A stretch of 64,000 nt of DNA, from the NCBI RefSeq assembly GCF_018070025.1, contig NZ_JAGPYQ010000001.1, positions 496,001 to 560,000 of the forward strand. The letters are read 5' to 3'. The DNA is from Streptomyces liliiviolaceus. Its GTDB lineage: Bacteria; Actinomycetota; Actinomycetes; Streptomycetales; Streptomycetaceae. The notes below the pieces were generated by a model. The model made no database searches, was not told the DNA's origin, and saw nothing but the letters and a program-made list of their open reading frames with translations. The translations under genes and the position numbers were made by a program. Below are positions 47,101 to 56,159 of the stretch, one piece after another (position 1 is the stretch's first letter; the number at the start of each line of letters is the position of its first letter).

Positions 47101-48042
47101 ATGACCTCCATGAACCGACGCACCCTCCTCGGTGGGCTGTTCGCCGCCGCCTCCGTTCCCGTTCTTGCCGCCTGCGGCAGTGGGATCACCTCTCTCGACG
47201 GTGACGGGGGTGGTGGCGGCGGTGGCGGGTCCAGCAAGGACGGGATCACCATCGGGACCGCCAACTTCACCGAGAACCAGGTGCTCGGCTTCCTCTACGC
47301 GGCCGTCCTGGAAGCCGCCGGAGTGAAGACGAAGGTCCGTCCGAACCTCGGCACCCGCGAGATCCTCATCCCCGCGCTCAAGGGCGGCGACATCGACCTG
47401 CTCCCCGAGTACCAGGGCGCCCTCCTGCACTACCTCTCCCCCAAGTCCCGGGCCACGGAGGAGGGCGAGATGCAGAACGCCCTCGCGATGGCCCTGCCCG
47501 CCGGGCTCCAGGTGCTGCCGTACGGCAGGGCCGAGGACTCGGACGCGTTCGTCGTCACGCGGGAGACCGCCGACAGGTACGGCCTGTCCTCCCTCGCCGA
47601 CCTGAAGAAGCAGAACGGCAAGCTCGTCATCGGCGCCGCGCCCGAGGTGAAGAAACGCGAGGTGGGCGCGGTGGGCCTGAAGAGCCGTTACGGGGTCGAG
47701 TTCAAGGAGTTCAAGTCCCTGGACTCCTCGGGACCGCTGGTGAAGGGCGCCCTGAAGAAGGGCGACGTGGACGTGGCGAACCTCTTCACCACCGACACCG
47801 ACATCGTGGCCAACGACTGGGTCGTCCTCACGGACCCGGAGAACCTGATACCCGGCCAGCACATCGTCCCCCTGGTCGCCGACCGCAGGGCCGACTCGAC
47901 GGTCCGCAAGGCCCTCGCCGAACTCGGCAACGTCCTCACCACGGCCGATCTGACCGAGCTGAACCGCAAGGTCGACAAGGACAAGAAGGACCCGGAGGAC
48001 GTGGCGAACGCGTACGCGAAGGAGAAGGGGCTCACCGACTAG
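47101..48042 (+). CDS. OpuC-type substrate-binding lipoprotein
   Basis: 313 aa. Twin-basic lipoprotein signal with lipobox LAAC (Cys about residue 25), a Gly-rich linker and the OpuAC domain (GITIGTANFTENQVLG near residue 50; LLPEYQGALLHY near 100). Delivers a quaternary-ammonium osmolyte to the permeases. AGGAG lies 10 nt before ATG. Confidence 0.92.
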   Translation: MTSMNRRTLLGGLFAAASVPVLAACGSGITSLDGDGGGGGGGGSSKDGITIGTANFTENQVLGFLYAAVLEAAGVKTKVRPNLGTREILIPALKGGDIDLLPEYQGALLHYLSPKSRATEEGEMQNALAMALPAGLQVLPYGRAEDSDAFVVTRETADRYGLSSLADLKKQNGKLVIGAAPEVKKREVGAVGLKSRYGVEFKEFKSLDSSGPLVKGALKKGDVDVANLFTTDTDIVANDWVVLTDPENLIPGQHIVPLVADRRADSTVRKALAELGNVLTTADLTELNRKVDKDKKDPEDVANAYAKEKGLTD

Positions 48043-48134
48043 GCCCGGTGGCAGGGGCGGTGGGGACGGGCCCAGCGCGGACAGGGGGGCTAACCCCCGT
48101 GCCAAGCCCGCCCCGGCTCCCTACCTTGGAACGC

Positions 48135-48569
48135 ATGACCGGAATGGAAGCCCGCGACGCCGAACTCAAGAAGGAACTCGACGCCACCTTGCACGCACGC
48201 AAGGAACTGGGCGCCGAATACGAGTCCGCGCTGGTCGACTCGTTCCTGGAGAAGGTCGAACAGCGCCTCGACGGCGCGGTCGACCGCCGGGTGCGTCGCC
48301 AGCTCGCGGAACAGCAGATGGTGGTGGCCCGGGACGCGCGTTCCCCGCAGGGGTCCTCGGACTCCTGGGGCGAGCGCTTCGGATTCGGGATCGTCTCCCT
48401 CGTCCTCGCGGTCCCCCTGTCCGCCATCGGCGGCGGCGTGGCCCATCTGCCCGGCCTGCTGGTCGCCTGGGCGGGCATCGTCGGCGTCAACGTGGTCCAG
48501 GCCGCGCGCTTCTCACCGAATTTCTTCGGGCGGCGCCGGACCAAGTCGGACTCGGACTGGGACGGGTGA
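48135..48569 (+). CDS. Small integral membrane protein with N-terminal coiled coil
   Basis: 144 aa. A charged helical segment (about residues 5-65) precedes two hydrophobic helices (about 85-103 and 105-122) and a basic tail (FFGRRRTK). No family function is known to me. It is a single gene followed by a strong terminator. Confidence 0.75.
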   Translation: MTGMEARDAELKKELDATLHARKELGAEYESALVDSFLEKVEQRLDGAVDRRVRRQLAEQQMVVARDARSPQGSSDSWGERFGFGIVSLVLAVPLSAIGGGVAHLPGLLVAWAGIVGVNVVQAARFSPNFFGRRRTKSDSDWDG

Positions 48570-49022
48570 CGGACGGACGACACGGGGAGCAGGACAGCAC
48601 GGGGAACGGCGCGACACGAGAAGCGGAGCTGCGAGAGACAGAGCGGCACGGGAACGCCGAAGGGCCCGGTACCTGAACAGGTACCGGGCCCTTCGTGAAG
48701 CTTGCGCGGGGGCCGCCGCACCCCCGTTGCCGGGGGGCGGGACGACGGCGGTCCCCGCGAGGGACGCGAGCCGGGTCAGGGCCGAGCTGCGCGTCCGTGG
48801 CGTCCATGGAGGTCCGGGAGCCGCTCCGGAGGTCCTTGGCGCCGTTTTGGTGCCGGCCGGGGCGGGGAGCCGCTCCCGCCCTTGCCGACATCCACCAATG
48901 TGCCGTACCCGTGTTAAGCGTGTGCTGCGTGGACGTGACGCGCTCGTACCACTTCCACGAAGTTCCGCCGTGACCGCTCACACCGGAAGTCCCGCTCCGG
49001 CGTGCGCGGTTCACCGGACGTT
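48570..49022. other. Intergenic region after the small membrane protein gene
   Basis: 453 bp. The first third holds the terminator at 48658-48695. The remainder has open frames on both strands but no ribosome-binding site or recognisable protein; I see no gene in it. Confidence 0.5.
48658..48695. terminator. Bidirectional hairpin terminator
   Basis: Perfect 18-bp arms (CGAAGGGCCCGGTACCTG and complement) around a 2-base loop. Confidence 0.9.
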
Positions 49023-50414
49023 CTACTGCCGGCCACCCTTGGCGAGGAAAGACAGCAGGTCCTGGCGGCTGACGACCCCGGTGGGCCTGCCCTCCACCAG
49101 AACGATCGCGGCGTCGGCCGCGCCGAGCACGGTCATCAGGTCGCCCACCGGCTCACCGGAGCCGACCTGCGGCAGCGGCGCCGACATGTGCTTCTCCAGC
49201 GGATCGGTGAGGGAGGCCCGCTGGGTGAACAGCGCGTCGAGCAGTTCCCGTTCGACGACGGAGCCCACGACCTCGGCGGCCATCACGTCCGGGTGTCCGG
49301 CGCCCGGCTTCACGATGGGCATCTGCGAGACGCCGTACTCGCGCAGCACCTCGATCGCCTCGCCGACCGTCTCGTCGGGGTGCATGTGGACGAGCTGCGG
49401 CATCGCGCCGTGCACCTTGTCGCTCAGGACGTCGGCGACGCGGGCGCTGGGGCCCTCGTCCTCCAGGAAGCCGTAGTCGGCCATCCACTCGTCGTTGAAG
49501 ATCTTGCTGAGGTATCCGCGCCCGCTGTCGGGGAGCAGGACGACCACGACATCGTCCGGACCGAGCCGCTCGGCCACCCGCAGCGCCGCCACGACGGCCA
49601 TGCCGCAGGAGCCGCCGACGAGCAGGCCCTCCTCCTTGGCGAGGCGCCGGGTCATCTGGAAGGAGTCCTTGTCGGACACGGCGACGATCTCGTCGGCGAC
49701 GGTCCGGTCGTACGCGGTCGGCCAGAAGTCCTCGCCGACGCCCTCGACGAGATACGGGCGCCCGGAGCCGCCGGAGTAGACCGACCCCTCCGGGTCCGCG
49801 CCGACGACCTGGACCTTGCCATCGCTGGCGTCCTTCAGATAGCGGCCGGTGCCGGAGATGGTGCCGCCGGTGCCCACGCCCGTGACGAAGTGAGTGATCC
49901 GCCCCTCCGTCTGCGTCCACAGCTCAGGGCCGGTGGAGTGATAGTGCGAGGCGGGATTGTCGGCGTTCGAGTACTGGTCGGGCTTCCAGGCTCCGGGCGT
50001 CTCCCGCACCAGCCGGTCGGAGACGTTGTAGTAGGAGTCGGGGTGCTCGGGGTCGACCGCGGTGGGGCAGACGACGACCTCGGCCCCGTACGCGCGCAGC
50101 ACGTTGATCTTGTCGGTGCTCACCTTGTCGGGGCACACGAAGATGCACTTGTAGCCCTTCGTCTGGGCCACGATGGCAAGGCCCACACCCGTGTTGCCGC
50201 TGGTCGGCTCGACGATCGTGCCACCCGGCTGGAGCGCGCCGCTCTTCTCCGCGGCCTCGATCATGCGCAGGGCGATGCGGTCCTTCACGGAGCCGCCGGG
50301 GTTGAAGTACTCGACCTTCGCGAGGACGGTCGCCTGGATGCCGGCGGTCACGCTGTTGAGCCTCACCAGCGGGGTGTTGCCGACGAGACTGATCATCGAG
50401 TCGTGGAATTGCAC
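49023..50414 (-). CDS. cbs: Cystathionine beta-synthase
   Basis: 463 aa. A fold-II PLP domain with the lysine in PGGSVKDR (about residue 43) and SGNTG (about 72) is followed by a C-terminal CBS-domain pair (about 335-460). Condenses serine and homocysteine to cystathionine in transsulfuration. There is no N-terminal haem-binding extension. The GTG start has GGAG about 8 nt upstream. Confidence 0.93.
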   Translation of the reverse strand: MQFHDSMISLVGNTPLVRLNSVTAGIQATVLAKVEYFNPGGSVKDRIALRMIEAAEKSGALQPGGTIVEPTSGNTGVGLAIVAQTKGYKCIFVCPDKVSTDKINVLRAYGAEVVVCPTAVDPEHPDSYYNVSDRLVRETPGAWKPDQYSNADNPASHYHSTGPELWTQTEGRITHFVTGVGTGGTISGTGRYLKDASDGKVQVVGADPEGSVYSGGSGRPYLVEGVGEDFWPTAYDRTVADEIVAVSDKDSFQMTRRLAKEEGLLVGGSCGMAVVAALRVAERLGPDDVVVVLLPDSGRGYLSKIFNDEWMADYGFLEDEGPSARVADVLSDKVHGAMPQLVHMHPDETVGEAIEVLREYGVSQMPIVKPGAGHPDVMAAEVVGSVVERELLDALFTQRASLTDPLEKHMSAPLPQVGSGEPVGDLMTVLGAADAAIVLVEGRPTGVVSRQDLLSFLAKGGRQ

Positions 50415-50560
50415 CGTTGTCTCCGGAGCTGAAAAAGAAATGGTCGGGGTGGTTCCGTCAGCCTAAGCCCCTCCTGGGCGTTCACACCGCGTTGAGATTG
50501 ACCGACGGTCTGTACGGGGCAAGGAGTGGGTGTACGGCTAAGAGGAGGTGGCGGCTTCGC

Positions 50561-51577
50561 ATGTCGAGCTTGTCGAGGGCGAGGGTGGCACGGCGGATCG
50601 CGGCGGGCGCGGCGTACGGCGGCGGCGGGATCGGGCTGCTGGGCGCGGCGACGGTCGGAGTGGTGCTGGCCGAGGTGCAGCTGGCGAAACGGCAGGTGGG
50701 CCACGGGCGCAGTCCGCACCCACCGAGCGCGGACGGCCTGTACGGGTACGCGTACGCCGGTGGGGAGGAACCGCTGCGCCTGACGATGCTCGGTGACTCG
50801 ACCGCGGCGGGGCAGGGGGTGCACCGGGCCCGGCAGACACCGGGCGCGCTGCTGGCGTCCGGGCTCGCGGCGGTGGCGGAACGGCCGGTGCGGTTGCGGA
50901 ACGTGGCCCTGCCCGGCGCCCAGTCGGACGACCTGGACCGCCAGGTCCGGCTGGTCCTCGCCGATCCGGACGGGTTGCCCGAGGTGTGCGTGATCATGGT
51001 CGGCGCGAACGACGTGACGCACCGGATGCCGGCGACGAGGTCGGTCCGCCATCTGTCGGCCGCGGTACGGCGCCTGCGTACGGCCGGTGCGGAGGTGATC
51101 GTCGGCACCTGCCCCGACCTGGGCACGATCGAGCCGGTCCACCGGCCGCTGCGGTGGTTCGCGCGGCGGGCCTCGCGTCAGCTGGCGGCGGCGCAGACGA
51201 TCGGCACGGTCGAGCAGGGCGGGCGGACGGTGTCGCTGGGCGACCTGCTGGGGCCGGAGTTCGCGGAGAACCCGCGCGAGCTGTTCGGGCCCGACAGCTA
51301 CCACCCCTCGGCGGAGGGGTACGCGACGGCGGCGATGGCGGTGCTGCCGACGGTGTGCGCGGCGCTGGGGCTGTGGCCGGCGGAGGAGGAGCGTCCTGAC
51401 GTGTCCCGTCGGGAGGGGTTCCTTCCCGTGGCGCGAGCGGCGGCGGAGGCGGCGTCGGAGCCGGGTACGGAGGTGGCCGCGGCGATGCCTACGGGGCCGC
51501 GCGGTCCCTGGGCCCTCCTGAAGCGCCGCCGCCGCCGACGCGTCCCGGCGTCGGACCCGGCCCCGACGTCCCCCTGA
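50561..51577 (+). CDS. SGNH/GDSL hydrolase
   Basis: 338 aa. N-terminal hydrophobic segment (about residues 12-38) that may anchor it. Block I LGDSTAAGQG (Ser about 78), block III VGANDVT (about 148) and block V DSYHPSAEG (about 247) provide the Ser-Asn-His catalytic set. A likely esterase or acyl hydrolase. The C-terminus is Arg-rich and disordered. GGAGG precedes ATG at a wide spacing. Divergent from cbs. Confidence 0.88.
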   Translation: MSSLSRARVARRIAAGAAYGGGGIGLLGAATVGVVLAEVQLAKRQVGHGRSPHPPSADGLYGYAYAGGEEPLRLTMLGDSTAAGQGVHRARQTPGALLASGLAAVAERPVRLRNVALPGAQSDDLDRQVRLVLADPDGLPEVCVIMVGANDVTHRMPATRSVRHLSAAVRRLRTAGAEVIVGTCPDLGTIEPVHRPLRWFARRASRQLAAAQTIGTVEQGGRTVSLGDLLGPEFAENPRELFGPDSYHPSAEGYATAAMAVLPTVCAALGLWPAEEERPDVSRREGFLPVARAAAEAASEPGTEVAAAMPTGPRGPWALLKRRRRRRVPASDPAPTSP

Positions 51578-51955
51578 CCCTCACCGCATGGGGGCTGCGC
51601 CCCCTCGCCCCCCATTGCGCAGTTCCCCGCGCCCCTAGGTACCTGGGGCCGCCCCCCTCCCGACGAAGGGCAGGGGGCGAAGGGCAGGGGGCGAAGGGCA
51701 GGGGGCGAAGGGCAGGGGCGCAGCCCCGCCCTTCAGGGGCGCGGGGAACTGCGCGGCCCGCCCCCACCGGACCCGCACCCGAATGCGGGGGTCTGGGGGC
51801 GCAGCCCCCGGGGCTGGAACCCGCAGCGAGGAAAAAGCAAGCGCTTGGAAAGTGCGGCCCGTGTCACACACCCACACCCGTGACCTCACCCATACGGACG
51901 GGTAGCTTCCCAAGCAGGTCCGCCCAACTCCCCCGCGACGCCAATGGAGCCGTAG
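51578..51955. repeat. Repeat-rich intergenic region
   Basis: 378 bp without a gene. It holds GC-rich repeat copies at about 51612-51640 and 51733-51775, and four tandem 14-bp units (GAAGGGCAGGGGGC) at 51665-51720. Confidence 0.8.
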
Positions 51956-53176
51956 ATGCCCGAAGCCGTGATCGTCTCGACCGCCCGCTCCCCCATCGGC
52001 CGCGCATTCAAGGGCTCCCTCAAGGACCTGCGCCCCGACGACCTCACCGCCACCATCATCCAGGCGGCCCTCGCCAAGGTCCCTGAGCTCGATCCGAAGG
52101 ACATCGAGGACCTGATGCTCGGCTGCGGCCTCCCCGGCGGCGAGCAGGGCAACAACCTCGGCCGCATCGTGGCCGTGCAGATGGGCATGGACCACCTCCC
52201 CGGCTGCACGATCACCCGTTACTGTTCCTCCTCGCTCCAGACGACCCGCATGGCCCTGCACGCCATCAAGGCGGGCGAGGGCGACGTCTTCATCTCGGCG
52301 GGCGTCGAGCTGGTGTCGCGCTTCACGAAGGGCAACTCCGACAGCCTCCCGGACACCCACAACCCGCTGTTCGCGGACGCGGAGGCCCGCACCGCCGAGG
52401 TCGCCGCCAGCGAGGGCGCGTCCTGGCACGACCCGCGCGAGGACGGCCTGGTCCCGGACGCGTACATCGCGATGGGCCAGACCGCGGAGAACCTCGCCCG
52501 GATCAAGGGCGTCACCCGCCAGGACATGGACGAGTTCGGTGTCCGCTCGCAGAACCTCGCCGAGGAAGCCATCAAGAACGGCTTCTGGGAACGCGAGATC
52601 ACCCCGGTGACCACCCCGGACGGCACGGTCGTCAGCAAGGACGACGGCCCCCGCGCCGGCGTCACGCTGGACGGCGTCGCGGGCCTCAAGCCCGTCTTCC
52701 GCCCCGACGGCCTGGTCACGGCGGCCAACTGCTGCCCGCTGAACGACGGCGCCGCCGCCCTCGTGATCATGTCGGACACGAAGGCCCGCGACCTCGGTCT
52801 GACCCCGCTGGCCCGGATCGTGTCGACCGGCGTCACCGGCCTGTCCCCCGAGATCATGGGCCTGGGCCCGGTGGAGGCGTCGAAGCAGGCCCTCTCCCGT
52901 GCCGGTCTGACGGTCGACGACATCGACCTGTTCGAGATCAACGAGGCGTTCGCCGCCCAGGTGATCCCGTCCTACCGCGACCTGGAGATCCCGCTGGAGA
53001 AGCTGAACGTGAACGGCGGCGCGATCGCGGTCGGCCACCCCTTCGGCATGACCGGCGCCCGCATCACCGGCACGCTCATCAATTCCCTCCAGTTCCACGA
53101 CAAGCAGTTCGGCCTGGAGACGATGTGCGTGGGCGGCGGCCAGGGCATGGCGATGGTCATCGAGCGCCTGAGCTGA
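51956..53176 (+). CDS. Acetyl-CoA acetyltransferase (thiolase)
   Basis: 406 aa. The acyl-accepting cysteine is in TRYCSSSLQT (about residue 92); NEAFAAQ (about 334), GGAIAVGHPFGMTGAR (about 358-373) and the C-terminal CVGGGQG cysteine are all present. Either a degradative or biosynthetic thiolase; the neighbours do not decide. Confidence 0.94.
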   Translation: MPEAVIVSTARSPIGRAFKGSLKDLRPDDLTATIIQAALAKVPELDPKDIEDLMLGCGLPGGEQGNNLGRIVAVQMGMDHLPGCTITRYCSSSLQTTRMALHAIKAGEGDVFISAGVELVSRFTKGNSDSLPDTHNPLFADAEARTAEVAASEGASWHDPREDGLVPDAYIAMGQTAENLARIKGVTRQDMDEFGVRSQNLAEEAIKNGFWEREITPVTTPDGTVVSKDDGPRAGVTLDGVAGLKPVFRPDGLVTAANCCPLNDGAAALVIMSDTKARDLGLTPLARIVSTGVTGLSPEIMGLGPVEASKQALSRAGLTVDDIDLFEINEAFAAQVIPSYRDLEIPLEKLNVNGGAIAVGHPFGMTGARITGTLINSLQFHDKQFGLETMCVGGGQGMAMVIERLS

Positions 53177-53222
53177 CGGGTAAGCACGCTCGCCGTAACC
53201 GCAGTTGAACGCAGGGTGAACG

Positions 53223-53266
53223 AAACGACCCCGGGTCCCGCATTCACCGGGGCTCTGGGTCGTTTT
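53223..53266 (+). terminator. Terminator after the thiolase gene
   Basis: AAACGACCC and GGGTCGTTTT arms with a T-run at the end, 46 bp after the stop. The interior is a GC-rich loop. Confidence 0.7.
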
Positions 53267-53459
53267 GTGATCGAATCTCCCCCAGGATGTGACCTAACTC
53301 CCTTCGGGGAGGGATTTATGCAGGTCAGAGCTGGTCCGCAAGTAAACGTCAGGGCTAAAGTCCTGTCCCTTTCGTGACGTTGTGCACTGACAGCTGGTTA
53401 GTCCACCCTTCAAGCTGATGTAGGAAGTCGGGGGTCGACTTTGAACCGGGAGTACGTCA
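53267..53459 (+). promoter_or_regulatory. Leader region with inverted repeats before the hypothetical membrane protein
   Basis: Contains the hairpin CTCCC-TTCG-GGGAG at about 53298-53311 and a longer imperfect one pairing AACGTCA (about 53345) with TGACGTT (about 53376). The sequence is less GC-rich than its surroundings. No known riboswitch is recognised. Confidence 0.4.
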
Positions 53460-54251
53460 GTGAGCACCACGTTTCTCGCTCTGCTGCTCGCCACAGCCAC
53501 CACCACGGCCGTGGGCGTCGCCGTTCTGCGCACCCTGCTGGCCCTGCGCCGGCAGGTGGCGGCCCTGCACACCGAACTCGCCAGAAGCCGCTCCGCGGCC
53601 CTGGGCGGCCTCGTACCGGCCGCCCGCGGCTCCGCCGACGCGGAGGAGATACGCGCCGCCGTGGCCGAGGCCCTCGCCGAGGAGCGCGAGCGTGAGCTCG
53701 CCGAGGCGCGCGCGTTCTGGGCCGCCCAGGAGGCGCGTGACGCCGGTGACGCGCCGACGCTGCTGGGTCTGCCCGACAGCGAGCTGTTCCTGCCGCGCCA
53801 GTCGGACTTCATAGGTCTCGAACACCTGGAGCCGGTGACCGAACCGGCCGCCGACGCCGACGAGTTCTCCGGCGACTCCGCCGAGCTGGCCGCGGCCCGC
53901 CGCCGCCACCCCTCGCACCCGGACTTCGTCCCGGTCCAGTCGCCGATGGTGAACGACCACGAACGCACGGTGTCCTGCCTTGAGGAACTGGCCGACTCCC
54001 GTACGGAGCTGGCGGACGTCCGCCCCGGCCCCCTCGGCACGCTCGACGTGTACGTCTTCGCCGACGGCACCACCCTGTGCATGACCCCCGGCCACCGCGA
54101 GACCGCCGAACGCCTCGCGGAGTCCCTGCGCACCGGCAACCCGCCGGTCCTGCTCGGCGGCTCGGGAGTCTCGGGCGCCTACGCGCTCACCTTCGAGTGC
54201 GGCCAGGAGAACGTCTACGTGCTCGCGGACCGAGTCATAGCCTCGCTGTGA
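53460..54251 (+). CDS. Membrane-anchored coiled-coil protein of unknown function
   Basis: 263 aa, GTG start with GGGAG upstream. One N-terminal membrane helix (about residues 3-25) is followed by a coiled-coil-like, Glu/Arg/Ala-rich segment (about 28-95) and a C-terminal globular domain (about 175-262) ending in TFECGQENVYVLAD. No catalytic motif is seen. Confidence 0.75.
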   Translation: MSTTFLALLLATATTTAVGVAVLRTLLALRRQVAALHTELARSRSAALGGLVPAARGSADAEEIRAAVAEALAEERERELAEARAFWAAQEARDAGDAPTLLGLPDSELFLPRQSDFIGLEHLEPVTEPAADADEFSGDSAELAAARRRHPSHPDFVPVQSPMVNDHERTVSCLEELADSRTELADVRPGPLGTLDVYVFADGTTLCMTPGHRETAERLAESLRTGNPPVLLGGSGVSGAYALTFECGQENVYVLADRVIASL

Positions 54252-54326
54252 CCCACCGCGCGGCCCTCCGCGCGACCACCCGCATCAGACGGCTCGCGTC
54301 AGACGGCCCGCCCCAGTCGGCCCGCG

Positions 54327-54638
54327 TCAGACGCCCGCCCTCTTCTGCGCCTCCTCCACGAGCACCAGCGCCTCCGCCAGTTCCGCCTCGGTCCTCAGTA
54401 CGAGCGCGAGGTCGTGAACGGCCACCGTGATCTGGTCAGCCGACGCGAACATGCCCGCGTCCGGCATCTCCCGGGGAGCCTGCTCGGGCTCCTCAAGCCG
54501 CTGGGCACGCAGCGCCAACTCCCTGGCCAGGCCCAGTGCCTCGGCCGCGGCCCCCCGTTGCAGCCGGCTCTGCGGCGCGGCCCGCAACCGGTCGGCGAAG
54601 TGGTCCACGGCACGGGTCAGCGGCGTCGTATCAAGCAC
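54327..54638 (-). CDS. Small helical protein of unknown function
   Basis: 103 aa, mostly helical by sequence (Ala/Leu/Glu/Arg-rich). ATG start. It is convergent with the preceding gene and divergent from the DUF4287 gene. No family is recognised. Confidence 0.65.
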   Translation of the reverse strand: MLDTTPLTRAVDHFADRLRAAPQSRLQRGAAAEALGLARELALRAQRLEEPEQAPREMPDAGMFASADQITVAVHDLALVLRTEAELAEALVLVEEAQKRAGV

Positions 54639-54742
54639 GCCGCGAGACTACGCGTCGCAACCGGACTGTTGCCAATGACCGAACCCTCAGGCACGGTGGC
54701 GTGAAGGACCGGCTTACATCCCCTTTGCGTCCGGAGGCGCCG

Positions 54743-54973
54743 ATGTCCCAAGTCTTCTCCGCGGAGACCCATCGCAATCTGCTCGCCCGCATCCCCCACT
54801 GCACCGGTCGTGAGATCTCCGACTGGCTGCGCACCGTCGACGAAGGCCCCGCTCTCCACCGCTTCGAGGAGAAGGTCAGCTGGCTCCGTGCCGAGCACGA
54901 CCTCGCGTACGGCCACGCGAAGGCGATCATCCACGAGTACGACCTGAGGAGGGCCGCGCGCAATTTCCGCTGA
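54743..54973 (+). CDS. DUF4287 domain protein
   Basis: 76 aa. The pattern HRNLLARIPHCTGREISDW followed by LRAEHDLAYGHAKAIIHEYDLRRA is typical of the small DUF4287 family, whose function is unknown. GGAGG lies 6 nt before ATG 54743. Confidence 0.85.
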   Translation: MSQVFSAETHRNLLARIPHCTGREISDWLRTVDEGPALHRFEEKVSWLRAEHDLAYGHAKAIIHEYDLRRAARNFR

Positions 54974-55006
54974 GCGCGCCCTCGCTGCTCCGGCACCGAG
55001 AAAGAA

Positions 55007-55044
55007 CGAAGGGCCCCGCGAACCGAGGTTCGCGGGGCCCTTCG
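55007..55044. terminator. Bidirectional terminator between convergent genes
   Basis: Perfect 18-bp arms (CGAAGGGCCCCGCGAACC and complement) around a 2-base loop. Confidence 0.9.
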
Positions 55045-55060
55045 TCGTGTGCTGTCAGAG

Positions 55061-55975
55061 CTAATCGTTGCCGCTGAAGATCGCGACCAGTCGCAGCATC
55101 TCCAGGTAGATCCAGACGAGGCTCATGGTCAGACCGAACGCGGCGAGCCAGGACTCGTCACGCGGCGCGCCGTAGGCGATACCGTCCTCGATCTGCTTGA
55201 AGTCGAGCGTCAGGAAGAACGCGCCCAGGACGATCGCCAGGATGCCGACGATCGCGCCCAGCGGGCCCATGCTGCGCAGCCCGCCGTCGTCGGCGACACC
55301 GAAGACGACCAGCAGCAGGTTGACCGCCATGACCAGCACGAAGGCGATCGCGATGGCCATACCGATGCGCGCGTACCGCGCGGTGACGCGGATCCAGCCC
55401 GCCCGGTAGATCAGCAGCGTGGCGCCGGACACGGCCAGCGTGCCGAGCACGGCCTGGAAGGGCGCGCCGGACCAGCGGCTGTTGTACATCTCGCTGATCA
55501 CGCCGAGGAAAACGCCCTCGAACGCGGCGTACGCCAGGATCAGCGGGGGCGAGGCCTTGCGCTTGAAGGCCTGGACCAGCGCGAAGACCATCGCGATGAG
55601 CGCCGAGCCGATGGCCAGGCCGAAGCTGGTCGACGTGACCGGCAGGAGGACCCAGGCGAGAACGGCACCGACGGTGACGGTACCGAGGGTCAGGGCCGTC
55701 CGTGCGACGACGTCGTCCATCGTCATGCGGCCGGCGGCGGGCGGGGCCTGCGGCGGTGCGCCGTGCTGCAGGTCCTGCTGTGCGTACGGGTTCTGAGCGT
55801 AAGGATTCTGCGCGTACGGGTTGCCGCTCTGCGAGGCGCCGGGGGCACCCTGTGCGTACGGGTTCCCCTGCGTACCGACAGCGGGGCCCCCGGCCTGCGG
55901 CGCCGCGTTGAAGCCCGCGTAGCCGTTGTCGCGGCTGAACCCCCGTCGCGAGAAGACCGGGTTGCTGCTCCTCAT
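55061..55975 (-). CDS. Bax inhibitor-1/YccA-family membrane protein
   Basis: 304 aa from ATG 55975 (GGAGG upstream). A hydrophilic N-terminus of about 85 aa contains NPYAQ/GNPYAQ repeats (five copies). The BI-1 domain with seven membrane helices covers about residues 95-300 and ends with the conserved Asp-containing helix. Relatives conduct calcium or modulate membrane protein quality control; the role in Streptomyces is unknown. Confidence 0.88.
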   Translation of the reverse strand: MRSSNPVFSRRGFSRDNGYAGFNAAPQAGGPAVGTQGNPYAQGAPGASQSGNPYAQNPYAQNPYAQQDLQHGAPPQAPPAAGRMTMDDVVARTALTLGTVTVGAVLAWVLLPVTSTSFGLAIGSALIAMVFALVQAFKRKASPPLILAYAAFEGVFLGVISEMYNSRWSGAPFQAVLGTLAVSGATLLIYRAGWIRVTARYARIGMAIAIAFVLVMAVNLLLVVFGVADDGGLRSMGPLGAIVGILAIVLGAFFLTLDFKQIEDGIAYGAPRDESWLAAFGLTMSLVWIYLEMLRLVAIFSGND

Positions 55976-56159
55976 TTCACTCCTCCATGGCCACCTTGCG
56001 CGGCCTTGGCTCAAGAGTAATGGGTAGGCAAAAGAATGCATCCAGTGCCTGAGAGGATCTTTCCCCTCTTGTGACCGGGAACACCGGCTCTCACCCCGGC
56101 ATTCCCCGCACCCGTATAACGCCGGTGCGTACTGATCCGGTTCCCCGGCCGGTGGTCGT

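Noticed and set aside
48727..49476. Gene between the terminator and cbs
   Set aside because: The frame runs into antisense of cbs and has no recognisable start or domain.
53267..53459. Known riboswitch (c-di-AMP or cobalamin type)
   Set aside because: Hairpins are visible but the conserved sequence boxes of these classes are not.
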